Assembly: GCA_030430515.1 (NCBI GenBank)
Contig: JAUIKX010000167.1
Span: 1-7,620, forward strand
Direction of reading: 5' to 3'
Length of the DNA: 7,620 nucleotides
Origin: Gammaproteobacteria bacterium
GTDB taxonomy: Bacteria > Pseudomonadota > Gammaproteobacteria > Pseudomonadales > Azotimanducaceae
Notes under the pieces: generated by a model
Seen by the model: the letters and a program-made list of their open reading frames with translations, nothing else
What the model was told of the DNA's origin: nothing
Database searches by the model: none
Part shown: positions 1 through 5,949 of the stretch, piece by piece
Layout of the letters: every line of letters starts with the position of its first letter
Numbering within the stretch: the stretch's first letter is position 1
Program-made: the position numbers and the translations under genes

Positions 1-332
1 CGAACGGCGGCGGTAAGCCCAGTGGCGATCTGGCTGCGAAGATCGACAGCGCATTCGGCGGTTACGATCAGTTTGCAGAAGCGTTCTCACAGGCAGCAGC
101 GACCCAGTTCGGTAGCGGCTGGGCCTGGCTTGTGCTCGACGGCGACGCGCTGAAGATCACCAAAACTGCAAACGCGGAGACGCCGCTGACTACGGGCGTT
201 AAACCGCTGCTGACCATCGATGTGTGGGAGCACGCGTACTATCTGGACTTCCAGAACAAGCGCCCTGACTACATCAAGACGTTCCTCGAAAGCCTGGTGA
301 ACTGGGACTTCGCGGCTGCGAACCTCGGCTAG
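1..332 (+). CDS. sodB: Fe superoxide dismutase, C-terminal part (5' end outside window)
   Basis: Cytoplasmic superoxide dismutase, which converts superoxide to oxygen and hydrogen peroxide at a single metal ion. Reading from base 3, 109 residues are visible up to the TAG stop; the family is about 190-200 residues, so roughly the first 85 (with two histidine ligands) lie upstream of the window. The visible part is the alpha/beta C-terminal domain: the NGGGKPSG linker, QFGSGWAWLV, and the family signature DVWEHAYY at visible residues 73-80, whose Asp73 and His77 are the last two metal ligands. The sequence NAETPLTT has Ala where manganese enzymes carry the active-site Gln of NQDSPL, which points to the iron type (known family rule). 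It converges on the lipid operon that ends at 419 and is separated from it by a hairpin. Identity is very secure; metal type is fairly secure. Confidence 0.95.
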   Translation, partial: NGGGKPSGDLAAKIDSAFGGYDQFAEAFSQAAATQFGSGWAWLVLDGDALKITKTANAETPLTTGVKPLLTIDVWEHAYYLDFQNKRPDYIKTFLESLVNWDFAAANLG

Positions 333-351
333 CCACTCGGGCGGCTAACGG

Positions 352-385
352 TGTATCCGGTGCGAAGGCTCTCGCACCGGATACA
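352..385. terminator. Perfect 14-bp inverted repeat between convergent genes, possible bidirectional terminator
   Basis: TGTATCCGGTGCGA (352-365) and its exact reverse complement TCGCACCGGATACA (372-385) flank a 6-base loop. It lies in the 86-bp gap between the sodB stop (332) and the stop of the oppositely transcribed acyltransferase (419), where a terminator serving both genes is expected. There is no T-run after the stem on either strand, so it is not a textbook intrinsic terminator. It could act as a weak terminator or as a 3'-end stabilising hairpin. The stem is seen directly; the role is inferred. Confidence 0.6.
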
Positions 386-418
386 TGATCGCCCCCTGGC
401 CTTGCGCAGCCCCTGCGG

Positions 419-1852
419 TCAGGCAACCATTCTCTCGAACGCTGCGCTGTGCGGGTCGGTGTCTTCCTGCGGCTGTAGGGCGGCCTTCAGCGCCTCCCAT
501 TCTTTCAACATTTCGTTCCGCAGCTTATGTGCGTCAGACAATGCTCGCGCACAGCCTGTGATGCCGAAGTAGAGCCTGCCGTTGTAGCTCTGCACAGTGA
601 TGTTCAGGCCGAGCCCGTGTGCCGGCACCGACACCGGATAGTGGGTCAGCATCTCGGCGCCCGCGAGATAACGTGTTTTCCGCGGCCCGGGCACGTTGGA
701 TATCACCACGTTGAACGGTGAGGGCGGCGTCGTCCCTGTTGCCAGGTCCCGGCGCAGCTCCTGGGCGGCGCTCCACTGGAAGATGGCGGTATCTACGGCA
801 CGCCACGAAGTCGTATTCATTCGGGCCAGCTCGACAGTCAGCCGCTTGGCAAAACCGCTCGCACGATGGATGAACTGCAACCGATGTGCGGGGTGGTCGA
901 TGTGGGTGCCGAGCGCAACGCGCATCATGGTCACCTGATTATCGAACGAGCGATCGCGGCGGTTGCGCAGGCTGACCGGCACACCGCTTTGCAGCGAGGC
1001 ATCTGGAAGCTGGTTGCGCTCGCGCAGGTAACGCCGCAGGCCGCCAGCGCAGATGGCCATGAATACCTCGTTCAGCGAAACCCCTGCACTGCGTGCCAGT
1101 TGCTTCGCGGCGTAGAGGGGTAGCTCGCCGCTGGCAAAGCATCGCTCGGCACCGATCCGTTTGTTGAACGGGGTGCGCGGGGCGGTAGCGTTTGCGAGCG
1201 TCAGCGCCGCTTCCGGATTGGCCAGTAGCTGAGTGGTCCGCATCTGCGCTTCCAGGCGAGCTGGCCATGCGTGCCAGTTGTCGATCTGATTCGTCATCAT
1301 GCCCACAGAGCGGCTCAACCACTCCTGCAGGGGGGTTGCTCGGGGCGCGATGGTCGCATCCTGCAACTTCGCGGGCCTGCACGTTGCCGTGGGGTCTGAG
1401 AGGCGCTCAATGGCGATCTGCCCCGCAGCGCCGTCGATGCACGCGTGATGAATGCGGTTGTACAGCGCCACACGGCCGTCGGCCAACCCAGTGACCAGGG
1501 TCATGTCCCACAGCGGTTGATCTCTCGGCATCGGCATCTCGTGCAGGCGGGCGATGGTCCGGTCCAGGCTGGCCTGGTCGCCGCGACCATCCACCGCGCA
1601 GATCCGCAGATGTCTGTCGATGTCGAAATCGTCGTCTCCCTCCCATTGCAAGGTCGCTGAATTCAGCTTCCGGGTGAGGTAGTCCACTTCGAACCGACGG
1701 CGGTGGAGCATCTCCCGAAGCTGAATCATGTAGCGCTCCGCGTTCATGCCCTCTGGAAGGGCAAGCACCTGCACACTGGCGATGTGCATCGGCGAGCTAT
1801 CAGTTTCGAAGTAGATGAAACCGGCGTCCGTTGCGCTCAGATCTTTGCCCAT
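419..1852 (-). CDS. Wax ester synthase / acyl-CoA:diacylglycerol acyltransferase (WS/DGAT)
   Basis: A 477-residue bifunctional acyltransferase of the bacterial WS/DGAT (AtfA-like) family, which uses acyl-CoA to acylate fatty alcohols (wax esters) or diacylglycerol (triacylglycerol) at the inner membrane and lipid droplet surface. It opens with LSATDAGFIYFE, the usual LSxxDxxFxxxE start. The catalytic HHxxxDG motif is HHACIDG at 135-141, after PLW at 113-115. The second conserved block, NVVISNVPGP, is at 381-390. Length is normal for the family (about 450-480), so it looks intact. The ATG is preceded by TAAGGAG (1864-1870 on the reverse strand), which includes the stop codon of the upstream plsC-like gene 15 bp away, so the two are probably co-transcribed and translationally coupled. 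Wax ester versus triacylglycerol preference cannot be read from the sequence. Confidence 0.93.
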   Translation of the reverse strand: MGKDLSATDAGFIYFETDSSPMHIASVQVLALPEGMNAERYMIQLREMLHRRRFEVDYLTRKLNSATLQWEGDDDFDIDRHLRICAVDGRGDQASLDRTIARLHEMPMPRDQPLWDMTLVTGLADGRVALYNRIHHACIDGAAGQIAIERLSDPTATCRPAKLQDATIAPRATPLQEWLSRSVGMMTNQIDNWHAWPARLEAQMRTTQLLANPEAALTLANATAPRTPFNKRIGAERCFASGELPLYAAKQLARSAGVSLNEVFMAICAGGLRRYLRERNQLPDASLQSGVPVSLRNRRDRSFDNQVTMMRVALGTHIDHPAHRLQFIHRASGFAKRLTVELARMNTTSWRAVDTAIFQWSAAQELRRDLATGTTPPSPFNVVISNVPGPRKTRYLAGAEMLTHYPVSVPAHGLGLNITVQSYNGRLYFGITGCARALSDAHKLRNEMLKEWEALKAALQPQEDTDPHSAAFERMVA

Positions 1853-1867
1853 GGTTCGTTGCGCTCC

Positions 1868-2641
1868 TTACGCAGCTTTCGGTTCTACGGTCGGTGTTCC
1901 GGTGCGTCTTTGGTGCTCGGTGTTCATGGCTTCGAATAGCGCTGAGGTTGCGTCGGCCACAGATGTTCCTTCCGCGAACTTCTGCGGTGGCAGAATCGTT
2001 GCGTACGCCGGACCCGGCACGACTTCCTTCTGCCCCTTCGGGCGCAACGCTTTCAGACCGTGCATGTAGATCGGTACGACGGGCACGTTGTTTTCCAGAG
2101 CCAGGATGCTCACGCCGTGCTTGAAGTCACCCAGAGCACCCTTCGTGGCGCGTGTGCCCTCCGGAAACAGAAAGATGTGGTTGCCCTGCTTGAGCAACCA
2201 GTCAGCGTAAGACAAAGCCCGCTTGCCTCCGCCGCGCAGGATCGGGAAGTTGCCCATCGCCAGAGATTGATACCAGGGCTTGAGAATCAGCTTCTTTCGT
2301 CCTTTGATGAACCAGCGGTCCTGCGCCGCGCCAAAGAGCAGCTTCCTGCGCACGGGTTCTGTCAGTGCCTCCATCACCAGGAGCGTGTCCAGGTGGCTCT
2401 GGTGGTTACCGATGAAGATGCAGGGTCCATCCAGCTGATTCAGGTGCTCCCGACCTTCGACGGATACCTCGGTGAAGGCTTCCTGGCTCCAGCGATCGTA
2501 TGCGTGCCAGCGAAGCGCCCGCCTTGCCAGACGCGCCCACCCCTGAACCTGCCATCGATGAGGGCCGACGTACTTCGATTCGTCCTGTTCGTACAGAGTG
2601 GGGACTTTCTTTTTTCTGACGCTGATGAGTTCGCCGGCCAT
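1868..2641 (-). CDS. plsC: 1-acyl-sn-glycerol-3-phosphate acyltransferase family protein (PlsC-like)
   Basis: A 257-residue lysophospholipid acyltransferase-superfamily protein. Members acylate lysophosphatidate to phosphatidate at the cytoplasmic membrane, the precursor of phospholipids and diacylglycerol. Motif I is NHQSHLD at 79-85, with the catalytic HX4D pair His80 and Asp85. Motif III is FPEGTR at 159-164, the phosphate-binding block. Motif IV is VPVVPIY at 186-192. GAAQDRWF at 104-111 fits the region between motifs I and III. The ATG at 2641 follows a near-perfect Shine-Dalgarno, AAAGGAGGTT, with about 6 bases of spacing, which decides the start. It is the first gene of the two-gene lipid operon; its product could supply the precursor of diacylglycerol for the WS/DGAT downstream. 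Whether it is the housekeeping PlsC or a paralogue acting on other lipids (an ornithine-lipid or sterol-related acyltransferase, for example) cannot be settled here, so the symbol is provisional. Confidence 0.85.
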   Translation of the reverse strand: MAGELISVRKKKVPTLYEQDESKYVGPHRWQVQGWARLARRALRWHAYDRWSQEAFTEVSVEGREHLNQLDGPCIFIGNHQSHLDTLLVMEALTEPVRRKLLFGAAQDRWFIKGRKKLILKPWYQSLAMGNFPILRGGGKRALSYADWLLKQGNHIFLFPEGTRATKGALGDFKHGVSILALENNVPVVPIYMHGLKALRPKGQKEVVPGPAYATILPPQKFAEGTSVADATSALFEAMNTEHQRRTGTPTVEPKAA

Positions 2642-2757
2642 GAGAACCTCCTTTCAGGTTCGGTGTTGCGTTATCTGTGGGATCGCAAATTCCATGCCAG
2701 GGAAAAAGCCGGTTTATGGGCCGGAATCTGCGCTCCCGGTGCTGTTTCAGTGCAGTT

Positions 2758-2774
2758 GTGCTGCGCTGCAGCAC
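2758..2774. repeat. Inverted repeat GTGCTGC-N3-GCAGCAC, possible operator
   Basis: A perfect 7-bp dyad with a 3-bp spacer, 17 bp in all, located 119 bases before the ATG of the ligD-like gene. Its size suits a dimeric regulator's binding site, and its place between divergent operons makes that reasonable. No regulator gene is in the window to match it to, so the function is inferred from position and symmetry only. Confidence 0.4.
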
Positions 2775-2820
2775 CTGTATGGGGCGGCCAAGGTAAACGG
2801 CGTTGATGACGGCATCATGT

Positions 2821-2844
2821 CAGCACGCTTGCGGTAGCGTGATG
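2821..2844. promoter_or_regulatory. Imperfect palindrome upstream of the ligD-like gene, candidate operator
   Basis: CAGCACGCT (2821-2829) and AGCGTGATG (2836-2844) form a 24-bp dyad with 9-bp arms, a 6-bp spacer and one mismatched pair (2823/2842); the inner six pairs are perfect. It ends 49 bases before the ATG at 2894, where a repressor site overlapping or just downstream of the promoter would sit. Symmetry is seen directly; the regulatory role is inferred. Confidence 0.42.
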
Positions 2845-2893
2845 CAGCCGCCAAACTGGTCAGTTCGTTTAGTTGCGAGGGGATCGCGGGGAT

Positions 2894-3808
2894 ATGAAAG
2901 ACTTTTCAGGGCAGATCGCCTTCATTACGGGCGGCGCTTCGGGAGCCGGACTCGGCCAGGCCAAAGTGTTCGGTAGAGCCGGTGCATCGGTGGTCATCGC
3001 AGATGTGCGGTCAGACGCGGTGGAAGGTGCGGTAGCGGACCTCGAGTCTGAAGGCATCAAAGCCCACGGGATTGTGCTGGACATCACCGACCGTGCCGCC
3101 TATGACCGAGCAGCCGATGAGGTTGAGGCCGTGTTTGGCGGTCCGCCCACGCTGCTTTCCAACACCGCGGGCGTCAACAGCTTCGGGCCGGTGGAAAATA
3201 CCACTTACGACGACTACGACTGGATCATCGGCGTCAATCTCAACGGCGTGATCAACGGTATGGTGACTTTTGTGCCGCGTATGATCGCTGCAGGCAGGCC
3301 GGCGCATATCGTTACGGTCTCTTCCCTGGGCGGATTCATGGGCAGCGCTTTCGCGGCACCGTACTCGGCCGCCAAGGCGGCGGTGGTCAACCTCATGGAA
3401 AGCTATCGCGATGGCCTCGCGCAGTACGGTATTGGTGTCTCGGTGGTCTGTCCGGCCAACATCAAGTCGAATATTGCCGAAGCGTCGAAGTTGCGCCCCG
3501 CGGAGTTCGCCAACAGCGGCTACGTCGAAAATGAGGAGTCGATCGCTTCCCTGCACAGCATTCATCGCCACGGCATGGAGCCGGAGGTGCTGGCCGAGCA
3601 CATAAAAACGGCCATCGAGAACGAAGATTTTTATGTGATTCCCTATCCCGAGTCCCGTGAGCTTCTTGAAATGCGTTTCAACGCAGTGCTCGACTCGGTG
3701 CCTGGTGTCGAAACCGATCCGGAAGGGGTCAGGCAGCGCAACGAGGCGCTGGCAAACTGGGCCGCGGAACGGGCGGAAGTGTTCAATGAAGAAAGCAAAA
3801 ACGACTGA
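2894..3808 (+). CDS. ligD: LigD-like C-alpha-dehydrogenase of lignin beta-aryl ethers (SDR family)
   Basis: A 304-residue short-chain dehydrogenase. LigD of Sphingobium SYK-6 oxidises the alpha-hydroxyl of guaiacylglycerol-beta-guaiacyl ether (GGE) with NAD+ to the ketone MPHPV, the step that prepares the beta-ether for glutathione attack. Seen here: cofactor loop TGGASGAG at 12-19; Asp37 at the end of strand 2, fitting NAD(H); NTAG at 90-93 in place of NNAG; the NLNG asparagine at 115; and the catalytic set Ser144, Tyr157, Lys161. Long stretches such as SNTAGVNSFGPVE, VNLNGVINGMVTFVPRMI, SSLGGFMGSA and GYVENEESIASLHSIH match SYK-6 LigD as I remember it; no alignment was run. The start is the ATG giving MKDF, as in LigD, behind GAGGGGA at 10 bases; an in-frame TTG at 2873 would add 7 residues and is less likely. 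It is first in the operon, 15 bp before the LigF-like gene. LigL, LigN and LigO catalyse the same type of step with other stereochemistry, so the enantiomer used is uncertain. Confidence 0.87.
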   Translation: MKDFSGQIAFITGGASGAGLGQAKVFGRAGASVVIADVRSDAVEGAVADLESEGIKAHGIVLDITDRAAYDRAADEVEAVFGGPPTLLSNTAGVNSFGPVENTTYDDYDWIIGVNLNGVINGMVTFVPRMIAAGRPAHIVTVSSLGGFMGSAFAAPYSAAKAAVVNLMESYRDGLAQYGIGVSVVCPANIKSNIAEASKLRPAEFANSGYVENEESIASLHSIHRHGMEPEVLAEHIKTAIENEDFYVIPYPESRELLEMRFNAVLDSVPGVETDPEGVRQRNEALANWAAERAEVFNEESKND

Positions 3809-3823
3809 CAGGAGCGTACAAAC

Positions 3824-4564
3824 ATGTTGACCCTTTACAGCTTTGGCCCCGGTGCCAACTCTCTGAAGCCGCTCCTGGCTCTGCACGAAAAAGGCGTAGA
3901 GTGGACGCACCGTTTCGTCGATCCCGGCAAGTTCGAGCAGCACTCGGACTGGTTCAAAAAGATCAATCCACGCGGCCAGGTGCCCGCACTGGAGCACGAC
4001 GGCAAGATCATCACCGAGTCCACGGTCATCTGTGAATATCTGGAAGATGTGTACCCGAATATTAACCCCCTGCGGCCGGCGGATCCCTACAAGCGGGCCG
4101 AGATGCGGGTGTGGACCAAATGGGTCGATGAGTACTTCTGCTGGTGTGTGTCGACCATCGGCTGGGCGCGCCACATCAAAGATCTGGCCAACAGCATGAC
4201 CGAAGATGAGTTTGAGGCGCACCTTGCCAACATCCCGATACCCGAGCAGCGCGTCAAATGGCGCCGTGCCCGCGATGGTTTCCCGCAGGAGATGCTCGAC
4301 GAAGAGATGCGCAAGATCGGCGTCTCGATCGCGCGCCTTGAGGAAACCCTGAGCAGGCAGGACTATCTGGTCGAAGGAGAGTATTCTCTTGCGGATATCT
4401 GCAATTTTGCCATCGCCAACGGCATGCAGTTCGGCTTTCCGGAGCTCGTCAACGAGCAGGACACCCCCGGACTGATGGCCTGGATGGCGCGGATCAATGA
4501 GAGACCCGCCTGCAAAGAGATGTTTGAGGCGGTACCGAGGGAGAATCTCAAGCCGGAGGACTGA
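3824..4564 (+). CDS. ligF: LigF-like glutathione-dependent beta-etherase (GST family)
   Basis: A 246-residue glutathione S-transferase-fold protein. LigF attacks the alpha-keto beta-aryl ether (beta-S)-MPHPV with glutathione, releasing guaiacol and the thioether GS-HPV in the cytoplasm. The thioredoxin-like domain spans about 1-80: LYSFGPGANSLKP at 4-16, with Asn12 and Ser13 at the GSH-activating position, the cis-proline in QVPAL (Pro54), and TES at 64-66 for the gamma-glutamyl group. The helical domain has VKWRRAR (144-150), GFPQEMLDEE (152-161) and the SLAD N-capping box (188-191). Blocks such as QHSDWFKKINPRGQVPAL, ESTVICEYLEDV and RAEMRVWTKWVDEYFCWCVS match SYK-6 LigF as I remember it (about 257 residues); no alignment was run. 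This is far closer than generic GST similarity. AGGAG at 3810-3814 sits 9 bases before the ATG. The gene follows ligD directly, as in SYK-6, and ends 2 bp before the Rieske gene. Confidence 0.88.
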   Translation: MLTLYSFGPGANSLKPLLALHEKGVEWTHRFVDPGKFEQHSDWFKKINPRGQVPALEHDGKIITESTVICEYLEDVYPNINPLRPADPYKRAEMRVWTKWVDEYFCWCVSTIGWARHIKDLANSMTEDEFEAHLANIPIPEQRVKWRRARDGFPQEMLDEEMRKIGVSIARLEETLSRQDYLVEGEYSLADICNFAIANGMQFGFPELVNEQDTPGLMAWMARINERPACKEMFEAVPRENLKPED

Positions 4565-4566
4565 TC

Positions 4567-5949
4567 GTGGCCGAATCCTACGATATCTATGCAGCACCAG
4601 ACCCTGAACTCGAACCCGGTGAGGCGCGGTGCCCGGGGCCGAGCGTGCAGGACGTCCTGGAAAGCGACCAGGGCCAAACCCCTGAAACGCTCAAGGCGCA
4701 GAGCTACAGTTACATGGGTAATGAGGATCTGCCGTTCGACCGCTACACCTCCCAGGAGATGTACGATCTCGAAGTAGAGCGCCTATGGACGCGCACCTGG
4801 CAGTGGGCCTGTCGCGAAGAGCACATCCCCGATCCGGGCGACTACTACGTTTACGACATCGCGCACTACTCGGTCATTGTTGTGCGTGGCAACGATCGAC
4901 AGGTGCGAGCCTTTGTCAACAGCTGCCCTCATAGGGGTATGCAGTTCGTCGATTCCTACGAGCAGGGCAAGTGTAAGCAGTTTCTGCGCTGCCCGTTTCA
5001 CGGTATGTCCTGGAACCTGGATGGCGGCCTGCGGGAGATTCCCTGCCGCTGGGACTTCCCTCATGTGAAGGATGACGAGTTCACTCTGGATGGGGTCGCT
5101 TGCGATATCTGGGGTGGTTTCGTGTTCATCAACCTCGATGAAAATGCCCAGCCGCTCGACGACTACATGGGCGTGCTTCCGGAGCATTTTGCCGGCACAC
5201 CGCTCGAAGACCGCTACGTTGCGCTGCATACGCAGAAAGTGCTGCATGGCAACTGGAAGATGGTGATGGAGGGCTTTCTGGAAGCGTTCCATGTGCTGGC
5301 GACGCACCCGAACCGGCTGCAGCTTTCCAGCTGGGCCAATACCCAGTACGACCTCTTCGGCCCGCACGTTTCCCGCTTTCACCAGCCGCTGACCAGCGGT
5401 AACGCGGTTCATCCACGGCCGCTGAACGAGCGGGAAGTCTACGCTGAGCTGGGCCATGACCCAGACGAGTTGCCGGAGGGTGAGACGGCACGCAACGCCC
5501 ATGCGGCGAAGCTGCGTGAGTCGCTTTCGAAAGAGCTGGATGTGGATCTGTCTGACGTGCCGAACGCCATTCTTCTGGACTCCATCGAGTATCACCTGTT
5601 TCCGAATGCCTGCTTCTTTCCCGGCATCAACATTCCCCTGATTTATCGCTTCCGTCCGCTCGGGGTGGATAAAACCCTGCACGACATCATGATGCTGAAA
5701 CCGGTGCCAAGATCGGGAAGGCCCGCGCCGGTCGAAGCGGCCAGCCTCGACCTGGAGACCTCCTATACCACCGTGGAAGGCTTCGAGTATCTGGGGCTCG
5801 TGCTCGATCAGGATTCAGACAACTTCAAGCGGCAGTGGGCCGGCATGCGGACTTCGCGAAAAAAGGGACAGACCCTTGCCAATTACCAGGAAGTACGTAT
5901 CCGTCACTTCCACGAAACCCTGAACAGCTATCTGGAGGCGGGACGTTGA
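4567..5949 (+). CDS. Rieske non-heme iron oxygenase, alpha subunit (aromatic ring-hydroxylating/demethylating type)
   Basis: A 460-residue cytoplasmic oxygenase subunit that would use electrons from a partner reductase to activate O2 for hydroxylation or O-demethylation. The Rieske [2Fe-2S] site is CPH (Cys120, His122) and CPFH (Cys142, His145); the 19 residues between His122 and Cys142 are slightly more than the usual 15-17. The catalytic SRPBCC-type domain starts near 225: NWKMVMEGF at 229-237, bridging acidic Glu239, iron ligands His242 and His247 in FHVLATHP, and a C-terminal DQDSDNF segment whose Asp416 is the likely third ligand. Acidic Glu239 takes the place of the bridging Asp of naphthalene dioxygenase. 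The GTG start lies 2 bp after the ligF stop, behind GGAGG at 4555-4559 with 7-base spacing, so it is coupled to ligF. No ferredoxin or reductase gene is in the window. Substrate unknown; a methoxyphenol or other aromatic from ether cleavage is a guess from context. Family call is secure. Confidence 0.9.
   Translation: MAESYDIYAAPDPELEPGEARCPGPSVQDVLESDQGQTPETLKAQSYSYMGNEDLPFDRYTSQEMYDLEVERLWTRTWQWACREEHIPDPGDYYVYDIAHYSVIVVRGNDRQVRAFVNSCPHRGMQFVDSYEQGKCKQFLRCPFHGMSWNLDGGLREIPCRWDFPHVKDDEFTLDGVACDIWGGFVFINLDENAQPLDDYMGVLPEHFAGTPLEDRYVALHTQKVLHGNWKMVMEGFLEAFHVLATHPNRLQLSSWANTQYDLFGPHVSRFHQPLTSGNAVHPRPLNEREVYAELGHDPDELPEGETARNAHAAKLRESLSKELDVDLSDVPNAILLDSIEYHLFPNACFFPGINIPLIYRFRPLGVDKTLHDIMMLKPVPRSGRPAPVEAASLDLETSYTTVEGFEYLGLVLDQDSDNFKRQWAGMRTSRKKGQTLANYQEVRIRHFHETLNSYLEAGR

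Larger units (their letters stand above)
2642..2893. promoter_or_regulatory. Divergent intergenic control region between the lipid operon and the ligD-like operon
   Basis: About 250 bp without a convincing gene, lying between two divergently transcribed operons, so both promoters should be here. I could not pick out a clear -35/-10 pair with good spacing on either strand. It holds the plsC ribosome site next to 2642, two inverted repeats (2758-2774 and 2821-2844, listed separately) and the ribosome site for the ligD-like gene, GAGGGGA at 2877-2883. Small reading frames crossing it lack ribosome sites and recognisable protein features. Confidence 0.6.

Noticed and set aside
2060..2806. A 248-codon open frame on the + strand opposite the plsC-like gene and reaching into the intergenic region
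   Set aside because: It is antisense to a gene with all acyltransferase motifs and a strong ribosome site; the translation resembles no family I know.
2875..2887. Small hairpin GCGA-N5-TCGC over the ribosome site of the ligD-like gene, as a possible riboregulator
   Set aside because: A 4-bp stem is too short to be more than chance in GC-rich sequence.
2873..2893. TTG at 2873 as the start of the ligD-like gene, adding 7 residues
   Set aside because: The ATG at 2894 gives MKDF as in LigD and has GAGGGGA at a suitable distance; with the TTG start, that ribosome site would lie inside the coding sequence.
3824..4564. Calling the GST only a generic glutathione S-transferase
   Set aside because: The match to LigF runs through long family-specific blocks in both domains, and it follows a LigD-like gene in the SYK-6 order, so the specific call is better supported.
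3011..4597. A 528-codon open frame on the - strand across the ligD-like and ligF-like genes
   Set aside because: It is antisense to two well-recognised genes, spans their intergenic gap, shows low-complexity His/Arg/Asp-rich composition and no domain. It reflects the codon bias of GC-rich genes on the other strand.
4783..5682. A 299-codon open frame on the - strand inside the Rieske gene
   Set aside because: It is antisense to a gene with intact metal-binding motifs and has no recognisable motif of its own.
5835..5945. ATG at 5835 as the start of the NTF2-fold gene, adding 37 residues
   Set aside because: The extra residues would overlap the Rieske gene heavily and look like a shadow frame; the TTG at 5946 has GGAGG 7 bases before it and forms a classic stop/start overlap.
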